The position numbers were made by a program, and so were the translations under genes. A stretch of DNA of 64,000 nt, taken from positions 1-64,000 of the forward strand of contig JAWWOW010000008.1 of the NCBI GenBank assembly GCA_033851265.1, read 5' to 3'. This stretch comes from JAWWOW01 sp033851265 (GTDB lineage: Bacteria > Actinomycetota > Actinomycetes > JAWWOW01). This document shows, in pieces, positions 13,117 through 21,142 of this stretch (position 1 is its first letter; each line of letters opens with the position of its first letter). The notes below the pieces were generated by a model, which did no database searches, was not told the DNA's origin, and saw nothing but the letters and a program-made list of their open reading frames with translations.

Positions 13117-14145
13117 ATGCGGATCGGCGTACTCACCGGGGGAGGCGACTGCCCGGGACTGAACGCCGTCATCCGCGCGATCGTCCGTAAGGGCATCGGT
13201 GTCTACGGACACGCGTTCGTCGGCTTTCGGGACGGCTGGCGCGGACCTCTCGAAGGCGATGCCGTCGACCTGACCATCGAGTCTGTGCGCGGCATCCTGC
13301 CGCGGGGCGGCACCATCCTGGGCTCCTCACGGACCAACCCGTTCAAGCAGGACAACGGTGTCGAGCGGATCAAGGCCAACCTCGCCGAGTACCGCATCGA
13401 TGCGCTGATCCCGATCGGCGGCGAAGACACTCTTGGCGTCGCGCGGCGGCTGTTCCAAGACGAGGGCGTCAACGTCGTCGGCGTACCGAAGACGATCGAC
13501 AACGACCTGTCGGCGACCGACTACACGTTCGGTTTCGACACGGCGTGCAACATCGCGATGGAGGCCATCGACCGGCTGCACACGACAGCGGAAAGTCACC
13601 ACCGGGTGCTGATCGTTGAGGTGATGGGTCGGCACGCGGGCTGGATCGCGCTACACAGTGGGATGGCCGGCGGGGCCAACATCATCCTGATCCCCGAGCG
13701 CCCGTTCGACATCGTCAAGGTGTGCGACTACATCGAGCACCGGTACCGGACGCACTACGCGCCGATCGTCGTGGTTGCGGAGGGCGCCACGCCCATCGAA
13801 GGCACGATGGCGGTGAAGGCTGGCGAGAAGGACGCCTTCGGCCACGTGCGCCTGCAGGGCATTGGCCAGCGGCTCGAGGAGGAGATCACCGGGCGCACCG
13901 GCAAAGAGGCGCGGGCGACCGTCCTCGGCCACATTCAGCGTGGGGGTACGCCGACCGCCTTCGACCGCGTCCTTGCGACGCGGTTCGGGTTGCACGCCAT
14001 CGACGCCGTACATAACCAACAGTTCGGAACGATGGCAGCGCTCCGCGGCACCGAGATCGAGCTCGTCGAACTGTCTGAGGCCGTGGAGCAGCTCAAGCTC
14101 GTGCCTCCGGAGAGGTACGCCGAAGCCGAAGTCTTTTTCGGCTAA
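13117..14145 (+). CDS. pfp: 6-phosphofructokinase, PPi-type signature
   Basis: 342 residues, the length of short group III PfkA proteins. The nucleotide loop MRIGVLTGGGDCPGLNAVIR opens the chain. GGEDTLG stands where ATP enzymes have GGDGS, and PKTIDND where E. coli has PGTIDND. Asp at position 104 and Lys at 124 (E. coli numbering) are the marks of pyrophosphate-dependent enzymes such as that of Amycolatopsis. The substrate site MGRHAGW is intact. It phosphorylates fructose-6-phosphate in glycolysis, and a PPi enzyme would be reversible. First intact housekeeping gene after the array. Confidence 0.85.
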   Translation: MRIGVLTGGGDCPGLNAVIRAIVRKGIGVYGHAFVGFRDGWRGPLEGDAVDLTIESVRGILPRGGTILGSSRTNPFKQDNGVERIKANLAEYRIDALIPIGGEDTLGVARRLFQDEGVNVVGVPKTIDNDLSATDYTFGFDTACNIAMEAIDRLHTTAESHHRVLIVEVMGRHAGWIALHSGMAGGANIILIPERPFDIVKVCDYIEHRYRTHYAPIVVVAEGATPIEGTMAVKAGEKDAFGHVRLQGIGQRLEEEITGRTGKEARATVLGHIQRGGTPTAFDRVLATRFGLHAIDAVHNQQFGTMAALRGTEIELVELSEAVEQLKLVPPERYAEAEVFFG

Positions 14146-14162
14146 GTGGCCGTCGCGTGCGC

Positions 14163-14306
14163 TTAGCGCACAACGGCGACGACGCCGCCGGCGATCAGAG
14201 CAGTGGCGAAGAGTGCCAGCAAGACCAGGTTCAACCACAGACTGAGGTCAACACCGGGGAACAGCCGGGCACCCTTGGGCATGGGGCGCGTGCTTTCGGT
14301 TTCCAT
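14163..14306 (-). CDS. 47-residue single-pass membrane protein
   Basis: An ATG-to-TAA frame between two housekeeping genes. A polar start METESTRPMPKGARLFPG is followed by one helix (LWLNLVLLALFATALIAGGVV) and a short end. Codon use is normal for the window. No function known. It is convergent with the phosphofructokinase gene (17-nt gap) and divergent from the threonine aldolase gene. Confidence 0.6.
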   Translation of the reverse strand: METESTRPMPKGARLFPGVDLSLWLNLVLLALFATALIAGGVVAVVR

Positions 14307-14381
14307 GGCTTCATTGTCGTCGCCGTAGCGGCCGGTACTGAAATTCTTCGGCCGTGAGCATCGTCACAAGCGACCGCGGAA

Positions 14382-14387
14382 TAGGCT
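14382..14387 (+). promoter_or_regulatory. Predicted -10 box (TAGGCT), leaderless
   Basis: 6 nt before the ATG of the threonine aldolase gene. Confidence 0.5.
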
Positions 14388-14393
14388 CAGCGC

Positions 14394-15440
14394 ATGCTCG
14401 TCGACCTGCGTAGCGACACTGTGACGCGTCCCACACCGGAGATGCGTCGCGCGATGGCCGACGCCGAAGTCGGCGACGATGTGTACGGCGAAGACCCGAC
14501 AATCAACGCACTCGAGCAGGAAGTTGCCGCGTTGTTCGGGCACGAGGCCGCGATGTTCGTGCCCAGCGGAACCATGGGAAATCAGATCTGCGTGCGCCTG
14601 CTCGTGGAACCCGGTGCCGAGTTGCTGCTCGAGAACGACGCCCACATTGTCACCTACGAGAGCGCTGCGGCCGCTGTGCACAGCGGCGTGCAGACCCGCA
14701 CGTTGCTGGCAGCACGCGGAATTCTCGACCCCGACGTGTTGGCCGAGCAGATCCGTCCCCCTGCCTTTCATGTTGTTACCACTCGGGCGGTTGCGGTCGA
14801 GCAGACCCACAACCGCGGCGGTGGCGCTGTCTATCCGATGGAGACGCTGCGAGCGATAAAGCGCGTATGCGGCGAGACGGGTGTCGCGCTGCACTGCGAC
14901 GGCGCGCGGATCTGGAACGCCCACGTCGCATCCGGCATCTCCCTGGAGGAGTACGGCGCGCTCTTCGACACGTTGTCCGTCTGCTTGTCCAAAGGGCTCG
15001 GCGCGCCAGTGGGTTCGGTCGTCGTATCCAGCGAGCAGCGCATCACCGACGGCCGGACCGTGCGGTCGCGCATGGGCGGCGCTATGCGTCAGGCCGGCAT
15101 CTTGGCGGCTGCGGGGTTGTACGCCGTACGTAACAACATCGACCGTCTCGCGGATGACCATGCGCGCGCGAAACTCATCGCCGAACAACTTGCTGATGCA
15201 GCGCCGGGATGCGTTGACCCTGCTGCCGTCGAGACCAACCTTGTGGTCATCGACGTCGGCACCACCCGTCACGACCCCTCGGAAATCACGACGAAGGCGG
15301 GGGAACAGGGTGTGCTGATCGGTGACGTCGGGAAGCGCAGCGTCCGCCTGGTCACCCACCTCGACGTTGACGACGCCGGCGCAAAGCATGCAGCCGACGT
15401 GTTGGCAGCGCTTCTTAGCCAAGGTGGAAAAGCAACCTAG
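14394..15440 (+). CDS. ltaE: Low-specificity L-threonine aldolase
   Basis: 348 residues, the usual size. PLP-dependent fold type I: the start VDLRSDTVTRPTPEM is diagnostic. D169 in LHCDGARIWN contacts the PLP ring nitrogen, and K200 in SVCLSKGLGAPVGS forms the Schiff base. It splits L-threonine or L-allo-threonine into glycine and acetaldehyde. The predicted mRNA is leaderless (TAGGCT 6 nt upstream). No operon partner is evident; the next gene starts 120 nt later. Confidence 0.92.
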   Translation: MLVDLRSDTVTRPTPEMRRAMADAEVGDDVYGEDPTINALEQEVAALFGHEAAMFVPSGTMGNQICVRLLVEPGAELLLENDAHIVTYESAAAAVHSGVQTRTLLAARGILDPDVLAEQIRPPAFHVVTTRAVAVEQTHNRGGGAVYPMETLRAIKRVCGETGVALHCDGARIWNAHVASGISLEEYGALFDTLSVCLSKGLGAPVGSVVVSSEQRITDGRTVRSRMGGAMRQAGILAAAGLYAVRNNIDRLADDHARAKLIAEQLADAAPGCVDPAAVETNLVVIDVGTTRHDPSEITTKAGEQGVLIGDVGKRSVRLVTHLDVDDAGAKHAADVLAALLSQGGKAT

Positions 15441-15562
15441 ATGTGCTTACGTTGCCAACTGGCGCGTCGGTCTGCGCGCAAAAACCGACGCTGAAGATGG
15501 CATCGCGGTTCGGCGGGCACAGGATGGGCGCGCTGCCTAGCGAAGTACGGCAAACTTTTACC

Positions 15563-15781
15563 GTGCATAGGGGATGGCATCGTCGACAAGCGATTGCTCT
15601 GATCAATTTCGCGCCCCTGGCATTCGGATTCGTCGGTGTCGCCATGGGACTCGGAATCGGAAAACTCACGACCATGTGGGTCGGGAACGTCCTCGCGTTC
15701 CTGGGGCTCATCGGTGGGATTTGGCTGGCGCGCCTCATCTTGCGTCAGGTGCATCAACCACCATTCACAGAGGCCCGGTAG
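15563..15781 (+). CDS. Small two-helix membrane protein
   Basis: 72 residues from GTG 15563. A basic start MHRGWHRRQ is followed by two helices (IALINFAPLAFGFVGVAMGLG and VGNVLAFLGLIGGIWLARLIL). The frame is open upstream, but the upstream part is not protein-like and the GTG gives a sensible N-terminus. No family recognised. Convergent with the acetyltransferase gene. Confidence 0.5.
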   Translation: MHRGWHRRQAIALINFAPLAFGFVGVAMGLGIGKLTTMWVGNVLAFLGLIGGIWLARLILRQVHQPPFTEAR

Positions 15782-15821
15782 TCCCCGCTCGCGTTACGGC
15801 ACCGCCAACCGCCAGCTTTGC

Positions 15822-16277
15822 TCAGTCGGTGAGCTCCATCAGGAACTCGTCGATGCCGTCGTCGCCGCGCTCCTCCCCGATGACAGCGAACCCGCACTTC
15901 TCCAAGACCTTGATCGAGCCGATGTTGTGCTTGGCGACGTGCGCGTGGAGGGGACGGGTCGGCAGGATCGCAATGAACTTCGTCAGGGCTTTGGTAGCGA
16001 TCCCTTGGCCCCAGAACTCCTTGCCGACCCAGTAGCCGATCAGTCGCTTGCCGTCCGCTTCCCAGCTCACGATGTTGCCGGCCACCTGCCCAGCGGCATC
16101 GATTGTCCTGAGGACGCCGATGTCGTTGGCACGAATCTTGGTCCAATGGGCTTCGAACGCGCTCCAGTCCCGTGACGGAAAAGCAGCCATCTGCGACGCA
16201 TTCGGATCTAGCTGTTGCTCATAGAAGACGCGGACGTCAGCGTCGACGACGTCGCGCAGGGTGACGTCGTCCGTCAC
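15822..16277 (-). CDS. GNAT acetyltransferase (RimJ/RimL type)
   Basis: 151 residues. GTG 16277 overlaps the TGA of the upstream gene (GTGA), fixing the start and implying coupled translation. Motif A is visible as IGYWVGKEFWGQGIATKAL, the acetyl-CoA pyrophosphate loop (Q-x-x-G-x-A type), followed by AHVAKHNIGSIKVLEKCGF, typical of the RimJ/RimL branch. The substrate amine is unknown. It forms a two-gene unit with the secreted protein upstream, an odd pairing. Confidence 0.85.
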   Translation of the reverse strand: MTDDVTLRDVVDADVRVFYEQQLDPNASQMAAFPSRDWSAFEAHWTKIRANDIGVLRTIDAAGQVAGNIVSWEADGKRLIGYWVGKEFWGQGIATKALTKFIAILPTRPLHAHVAKHNIGSIKVLEKCGFAVIGEERGDDGIDEFLMELTD

Positions 16278-17155
16278 GTTGCTATCGGTTTGAACGTCAG
16301 CAGCTCGCCGTGATGGATGCCGTACGTCGGGATCGTTTCGGTGTTGTACGGCATCACGATCCAGCGCAGCCATCCGCCTGGTCCGATGTCCAGACCTTCA
16401 CCTTCACCCACGATGTCCCGCACGATCTCTAGCCGCCAAGCACCGGTGGCCAGGTCGGTTGAGCTGACGGTGAAGCGGTGACCGTCCTGACCAGCCGTGT
16501 AGAACCGGCCCTTGTAGAACGCGGCTCCGGTGATCCCGGCCTCGGGCACCGCGTTCACGAGGCGGCGTACTGCCTTGATCGGCTTGGCATTGGGTGCGGC
16601 ATTCGTTGGGTTGATATCGCTGACGTTGTAAGCAAGCAGGTCGTTGCCCGACGACGTCCACAGCAACGTGCCGTCGGGGGAGACCTCGCACCACATTGCC
16701 TTCGGGATCTCGGCCGGGTCGAGCTTCACGTAGTAGCGCCACTTCAACGTCGTGGGGTCCGCGACTCCGATCGACCCGGTCGTGCAGACCTGCGTGCTCG
16801 CGCGCTCGTAGTAGCACTCAAGGGGCAGCAGGATGCGGCCACCTTCACGCGCGTTGTAGTCGCTGTCGCCGATGTGGTCGTAACCCTCGCGCGCGTGGAC
16901 AGCGGGTGGGATCACGTCATGGTTGTGAGCCTGCTGGACGAGTTGCTGATCGGTCCGGTAGAGGCCGACATGCCCATTGAAGAAGAAGTGACCGGCACCG
17001 TCACTCGTCGTGCCCTGGTAGTAGGTCAGCGGGATAACGCGCTCACTGATCAGCTGCCAGCGACCGGGGTCTGGGTCGGCGCCTGCCGCGGAGCTCGCCG
17101 TCACGAACAGCAGGCCGACGACAACGGATGCGCCAACGGCGCGCAGGGGATTCAC
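16274..17155 (-). CDS. Secreted protein, probable beta-propeller, unknown
   Basis: 293 residues from GTG. The signal peptide is at 1-26 (VGASVVVGLLFVTASSAAGA). The mature chain is rich in short strands and turns (GAGHFFFNGHVGLYRTD, GSIGVADPTTLKWRYYVKLD, GAAFYKGRFYTAGQDGHRFTV), suggesting a propeller of 5-6 blades. Two cysteines (ECYYERASTQVC) may form a disulphide. No enzyme motif seen. It is followed by a GNAT gene in GTGA overlap. Confidence 0.65.
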   Translation of the reverse strand: MNPLRAVGASVVVGLLFVTASSAAGADPDPGRWQLISERVIPLTYYQGTTSDGAGHFFFNGHVGLYRTDQQLVQQAHNHDVIPPAVHAREGYDHIGDSDYNAREGGRILLPLECYYERASTQVCTTGSIGVADPTTLKWRYYVKLDPAEIPKAMWCEVSPDGTLLWTSSGNDLLAYNVSDINPTNAAPNAKPIKAVRRLVNAVPEAGITGAAFYKGRFYTAGQDGHRFTVSSTDLATGAWRLEIVRDIVGEGEGLDIGPGGWLRWIVMPYNTETIPTYGIHHGELLTFKPIAT

Positions 17156-17202
17156 CTAACTACGGTTCGACGAAGGTGACGTGACCTCCTCCCTCTCCTG
17201 GC

Positions 17203-17208
17203 TACCCT
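17203..17208 (+). promoter_or_regulatory. Predicted -10 box (TACCCT), leaderless
   Basis: 6 nt before GTG 17215 of the class II DAHP synthase gene. Confidence 0.5.
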
Positions 17209-17214
17209 CGACGG

Positions 17215-18552
17215 GTGAGCACGTCGGAGGTCCAGGCAGCGGGCGAACGCCCGGCCGGCCAGCAGCCTGACTGGCCCGATGCGACCGCGCTCGCAGCGGT
17301 TACCGCGGAGCTCGTCAGTCTGCCGCCCCTCGTTGACGCTGCGGACTGCGACACCTTGCGGGACCGGTTGGCCGCGGTGGCTCGTGGTGAGGCGTTCCTC
17401 TTGCAGGGCGGCGACTGTGCAGAGACGTTTGCCACCGCGACGGCGGAGGACGTGCGCGCGCGGGTCCGGCTGCTGTTGCAGATGGCTGTCGTCCTCACCT
17501 ACGGCGCCGCGCTGCCCGTGGTCAAGGTCGGGCGGATGGCCGGCCAGTACGCCAAGCCGCGTTCGGCTGCGGTCGAGGCGGCGAGCGGGTTCCCGTCGTA
17601 CCGGGGTGACGCCGTCAATGACCTCGCGCAGTCGGCGGAGGCTCGCGTGCCTGACCCGCGACGGATGACGCAGGCCTACCACGCAGCGGCCGCGACGTTG
17701 GACCTCATGCGTGCCTATGCGACGGGTGGCTTCGCCGACCTGCGCCAAGTGCACGCGTGGAACCAGGACTTCGTCCGCCGCAGCAGCGCCGGTCAACGTT
17801 ATGAGCGGCTCGCCGACGAGATCGACCGAGCGCTCGACTTCATGCGCGCGTGCGGCATCGACCTCGATGCGCTGGGGACGGCGCACGCGGTCGAGCTCTA
17901 CGCCAGTCATGAGGCGTTGCTGCTCGACTACGAGCGACCGATGACGCGGTACGACGAGCAGCGTGGAGCGGCGTATGACCTGTCAGCGCACACGGTCTGG
18001 ATCGGCGACCGGACCCGCGATGTGTCGGGTGCGCACGTCGCGTTTGCGAGCAGGATCGCGAACCCCGTCGGCGTGAAGCTCGGCCCGACATCGAGCCCGG
18101 ATGATGCGGTGGCGTTGGTGGAGCGGCTCAACCCGGACAACATCCCCGGCCGGTTGACGCTGGTGACGCGGTTCGGTGCCGGGCGGGTGCGCGACCAGCT
18201 GCCAGCTGTCATCGAGAAGGTGACGGCGTCCGGAGCGACCGTGGTCTGGGCGTGCGATCCGATGCACGGCAACACGGTCGATTCAGGTGGATACAAGACT
18301 CGGCGGTTCGACGACATCCTCGACGAGGTCACCGGGTTCTTCGAGGTCCATCGCGCGCTCGGCACGCATCCGGGTGGGATTCACGTCGAGCTGACCGGTG
18401 ACAACGTCACCGAATGCCTTGGTGGCGCCGAGCAGATCGCCGACATCGACCTGCCCGGACGTTACGAAACGGCGTGCGATCCGCGACTCAACGGTGGTCA
18501 GGCGCTGGAGCTCACATTCCTCGTCGCCGAGATGCTCCGCGCTAGCCCGTAA
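17215..18552 (+). CDS. aroG: Class II 3-deoxy-7-phosphoheptulonate synthase
   Basis: 445 residues, matching plant-type/M. tuberculosis AroG in length. Diagnostic stretches are FLLQGGDCAETFA (metal Cys in GGDC), KVGRMAGQYAKPRS, GANIIWVCDPMHGNT-like WACDPMHGNT and HPGGIHVELTGDNVTEC (metal Glu). It condenses PEP and erythrose-4-phosphate, the first step of the shikimate pathway. GTG start with a leaderless -10 box 6 nt upstream. A second, unrelated DAHP synthase lies 1.4 kb downstream on the other strand. It is 11 bp convergent-overlapping with the sigma-like gene. Confidence 0.95.
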   Translation: MSTSEVQAAGERPAGQQPDWPDATALAAVTAELVSLPPLVDAADCDTLRDRLAAVARGEAFLLQGGDCAETFATATAEDVRARVRLLLQMAVVLTYGAALPVVKVGRMAGQYAKPRSAAVEAASGFPSYRGDAVNDLAQSAEARVPDPRRMTQAYHAAAATLDLMRAYATGGFADLRQVHAWNQDFVRRSSAGQRYERLADEIDRALDFMRACGIDLDALGTAHAVELYASHEALLLDYERPMTRYDEQRGAAYDLSAHTVWIGDRTRDVSGAHVAFASRIANPVGVKLGPTSSPDDAVALVERLNPDNIPGRLTLVTRFGAGRVRDQLPAVIEKVTASGATVVWACDPMHGNTVDSGGYKTRRFDDILDEVTGFFEVHRALGTHPGGIHVELTGDNVTECLGGAEQIADIDLPGRYETACDPRLNGGQALELTFLVAEMLRASP

Positions 18553-19915
18553 AGGTAAACGTCGCTGCTTTGGCCTCGCCCGTTTGCGTGTCACGCGCGG
18601 TGATGTAGCGCGGCCCAGGGCTAGGTGGGGGGAGTCCCCCACTCTCCGTGGTGACCGTCGCCTCGAACGTGCCATCGCTGGCAACCGTGGTCGTAGCAGT
18701 GTCGAGAGTTGGACCGGCAGGGCTGTTTCGTCGATAGCGCACGACGATCGTGTCGCCTGGCGCCCAATCCGTCCCGGACACCACGATGTCCTGGCCCTGT
18801 CCACCGCTCGTGGGGTCGATTGCCATCGTTGGGTTGCGAGGCGGGGGAGTCGGCGATGCGGTGGGTGACGGCGTTGGGGATGCTGTCGGGGAGGGCGTGG
18901 GTGACGGAGTTGGCGATGGCGTTGCTGATGGCGTCGGCGACACCGTCGTCGTGGGCTCGATGCTTGCCGGTGGCGAAAACGTCGGGGTCGGCGACGCCGC
19001 GGCTGCTGCCGGCTTGTTGTCGCCACCGCGCGACAGGATGAGTCCGGCGAGGATTCCGCCAATCAACGCCAGGCTCACGACCGCGACCACCACCATCGGC
19101 GGCACGAGCGGCTTGTCCTCGTCGTCATCGTCGTAACCGAGCCACAAGGACTCGGCGGCCGGGAGCACTCCGGCGGCACGTTCCTTCAGCCGCGGCAGTA
19201 CGACGTCGCGATCCTCGTCGCGCAGCCCGTCGATCGGCAGCCCCGCTGCAAGCCGACGCGCACGGTCTTGAGCGGTCAGCACGTCCTCACATGCTGGGCA
19301 CCGTGACACGTGGCGGCGCAACACCACCGCGTCGTCGACGTCGAGTCCGCCATCGGCCAGCAGCCCCAGCGCGCCTTCGCTGATCGGCTGCTTACCGATG
19401 TGACCTTCCAGCGTCGGTGCTGGGCGGCCGTCGTACGCCGACAGCATCCCGAGCCGACCCATCGCGGTGACTTGGGCGGCACGCAGCGGATCGGTCGCCA
19501 ACACGTTGGCGACGGAGACGGGCGGTAGGTCGTAGGAATCGCGCAGCATCACCGCGAGCCGCGGCGCGTCCGGCAGGGTCTCGAGCGATTCGCGGACGGC
19601 CGCGTCTTCTCCGGTATCCCGCAACACCCCATGGGGTTCGGCCGGCTCGTCGATCTCCTCGTGCTCGAGCCGCCGCGCCAACGCCAATGCGCGCGCGAAC
19701 CACCAGCCGACTGGATCGGCAGTAGCCGGCTCGCCGGATGCGGCTGCGTCGATGAGATCCGCCGCGCTCGTCAGGACGAGCTCGGCCGCTGCGTCGGAGG
19801 AAACACCCAGCCGACGCACAGCGTCGTGCACGCGATCGCCGTACGTGTCGAGGATGCGCGCGAAGTCTTCCGCCGAGAGCACGGGAGTTGGTCCGCCGGG
19901 CCGAGTCACCCGCAT
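18542..19915 (-). CDS. Sigma-like/anti-sigma-like membrane fusion protein
   Basis: 457 residues. Residues 13-90 and 108-160 look like eroded sigma-70 regions 2 and 4 (ALALARRLEHEE; LPDAPRLAVMLRDSYDLPP). Residues 200-212 carry HVSRCPACE, the HxxxCxxC zinc motif of anti-sigma factors. An acidic patch (GYDDDDEDK) precedes one helix (273-295). Outside the cell lie a Pro/Ser/Thr repeat linker (about 305-362) and a C-terminal Ig-like domain (PTSGGQGQDIVVSGTDWAPGD). The zinc knuckle is thus cytoplasmic. It starts 10 nt after the class I DAHP synthase stop, so is probably co-transcribed with it. Signal sensing is an inference. Confidence 0.6.
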   Translation of the reverse strand: MRVTRPGGPTPVLSAEDFARILDTYGDRVHDAVRRLGVSSDAAAELVLTSAADLIDAAASGEPATADPVGWWFARALALARRLEHEEIDEPAEPHGVLRDTGEDAAVRESLETLPDAPRLAVMLRDSYDLPPVSVANVLATDPLRAAQVTAMGRLGMLSAYDGRPAPTLEGHIGKQPISEGALGLLADGGLDVDDAVVLRRHVSRCPACEDVLTAQDRARRLAAGLPIDGLRDEDRDVVLPRLKERAAGVLPAAESLWLGYDDDDEDKPLVPPMVVVAVVSLALIGGILAGLILSRGGDNKPAAAAASPTPTFSPPASIEPTTTVSPTPSATPSPTPSPTPSPTASPTPSPTASPTPPPRNPTMAIDPTSGGQGQDIVVSGTDWAPGDTIVVRYRRNSPAGPTLDTATTTVASDGTFEATVTTESGGLPPPSPGPRYITARDTQTGEAKAATFTFTG

Positions 19916-19925
19916 ACCTTAGGTG

Positions 19926-20945
19926 TCAGCCCTGAAAGCTCCTGCCGAACAACGGCGGAAGTTGGCGGCATGCGCGCGCTAGCTCGCGGAGGTCACCGTT
20001 GACGAGCGCCTGCGGCCCGTCGCACAGCGCGGCGTCCGGATGCGGGTGAACGTCGACCATGACAGCGTCCGCGCCGGCGGCGATGGAAGCCCGCGCTAGC
20101 GGCACGACGAGGTCACGGCGTCCTCCCGCATGCGATGGGTCCACCATGACCGGCAGATGCGACAGTGCCTGCACGACCGGGACAGCGCTGATGTCCAGCG
20201 TGTTGCGGTAGGCATGTTCGAAGGTCCGGATACCCCGCTCGCACAGCACGATGTTGAGGTTGCCGCTCCGCGCGACGTACTCCGCGGCCATCAGCCACTC
20301 CTCGATCGTCGCCTGCAGGCCGCGCTTCAACATCACCGGCTTGCGTGAGCGACCGACGGCTTGCAGCAGGCCGAAGTTCTGCATGTTGCGGGTGCCGATT
20401 TGCAGCATGTCGGCGTACTCCGCGACGGTGTCGACCTCGTGCGCGTCGACCACCTCGGTCACGAACGGCAGGCCGATCGCTTCCCGTGTCTTCGCGAGGA
20501 TCTTCAGGCCTTCCTCGCCCAGGCCCTGGAATGCGTACGGCGATGTCCGCGGCTTGTAGGCGCCACCACGTAACAGAGTCGCGCCGGCAGCCTTGGCCAT
20601 CTCCGCCGCTTCCATCGTTTGCTCGGCGCTTTCCACCGCGCACGGACCGGCGATCAAGGTAAAGGTGTCGGGACCGATCGGGACGCCGCTCACGTCGACC
20701 GTCGATCTATCCGGATGGTTCTCTCGACTGACCAGCTTGTACGGCGTAGAAACCCGCACCACGTTGCTGACACCCTGCATCGCTCGGAGGTTCAGCGTCT
20801 GGAACTGCTCGATGTCGCCGACCAGACCAACGATGGTCCTCGTCACGCCGCGGCTGACGAACGCCGAGCCACCCGCCGCCTCGACCCGCGAGACGATGGC
20901 TTCGATGTCTTCTGTCGACGCGTCGGGGCTCATGACCACGACCAT
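19926..20945 (-). CDS. aroF: Class I-beta DAHP synthase with N-terminal regulatory domain
   Basis: 339 residues from ATG 20945, preceded by GGAGG 6 nt upstream; a longer frame starting at 20978 begins inside the attenuator hairpin and is rejected. Residues 1-70 form the ferredoxin-like regulatory domain (MVVVMSPDASTEDIEAIVSRV). The barrel follows: FTLIAGPCAVES, RGGAYKPRTSPYAFQG, IGTRNMQNFGLLQAVG, VMLKRGLQATIEEW, LPVMVDPSHAGGRRDLV. It makes DAHP from PEP and erythrose-4-phosphate. A leader peptide and paired hairpins upstream suggest control by aromatic amino acids. It is unrelated in fold-class to the class II enzyme nearby. Confidence 0.93.
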   Translation of the reverse strand: MVVVMSPDASTEDIEAIVSRVEAAGGSAFVSRGVTRTIVGLVGDIEQFQTLNLRAMQGVSNVVRVSTPYKLVSRENHPDRSTVDVSGVPIGPDTFTLIAGPCAVESAEQTMEAAEMAKAAGATLLRGGAYKPRTSPYAFQGLGEEGLKILAKTREAIGLPFVTEVVDAHEVDTVAEYADMLQIGTRNMQNFGLLQAVGRSRKPVMLKRGLQATIEEWLMAAEYVARSGNLNIVLCERGIRTFEHAYRNTLDISAVPVVQALSHLPVMVDPSHAGGRRDLVVPLARASIAAGADAVMVDVHPHPDAALCDGPQALVNGDLRELARACRQLPPLFGRSFQG

Positions 20946-20965
20946 CGGATCCTCCTGAACGACGA

Positions 20966-21054
20966 GAGCCCCGGACATAATGTCCGGGGCTCGGATGGTG
21001 AGCGGGCGCTGTCAGCGCATAAGCGCATGACGTCCCGCCCGGGGAGCCCCGGAC
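20966..21054 (-). promoter_or_regulatory. Aromatic attenuator: mutually exclusive hairpins
   Basis: On the minus strand, segment 1 GTCCGGGGCTC (21054-21044) and segment 3 GTCCGGGGCTC (20976-20966) are identical, and segment 2 GAGCCCCGGAC (20992-20982) can pair with either. Pairing 2:3 makes a perfect 13-bp stem (20966-20992, one base between arms) just upstream of the aroF ribosome site. Segment 1 directly follows the Trp-Phe-Tyr-Ala-Phe codons of the leader peptide. A ribosome paused there would leave 1 free to hold 2 and open the gene; one that moves on would cover 1 and let 2:3 close it. The direction is inference. Confidence 0.7.
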
Positions 21055-21116
21055 GGAAACGCATAGAACCAACGGCTGTTCAGCACGGGACGGAGCGTAC
21101 AGCACCAATTGGCCAT
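21012..21116 (-). CDS. Leader peptide of the class I DAHP synthase gene
   Basis: A 34-residue frame from ATG to TGA, ending 66 nt before the aroF start. It begins MANWCC and carries SRWFYAF at residues 14-20: Trp, Phe, Tyr and Phe codons in nearly unbroken order, that is, all three end products of the shikimate pathway. Such clustering is expected only by design. The anti-terminator-type segment 1 begins right after these codons. Peptide sequence is secondary; its translation speed is the signal. Confidence 0.8.
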   Translation of the reverse strand: MANWCCTLRPVLNSRWFYAFPSGAPRAGRHALMR

Positions 21117-21142
21117 AATTACCAGGTGATTCGGAGATTGAG

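Noticed and set aside
18850..18960. GGCGTTGGCGATG-like repeats
   Set aside because: They encode the Pro/Ser/Thr linker of the sigma-like membrane protein.
20946..20978. Longer N-terminus of the class I DAHP synthase from ATG 20978
   Set aside because: It would start inside the attenuator stem; ATG 20945 has a good ribosome site.
21000..21142. Fluoride riboswitch before crcB
   Set aside because: No GGCGATGG-type conserved core seen.
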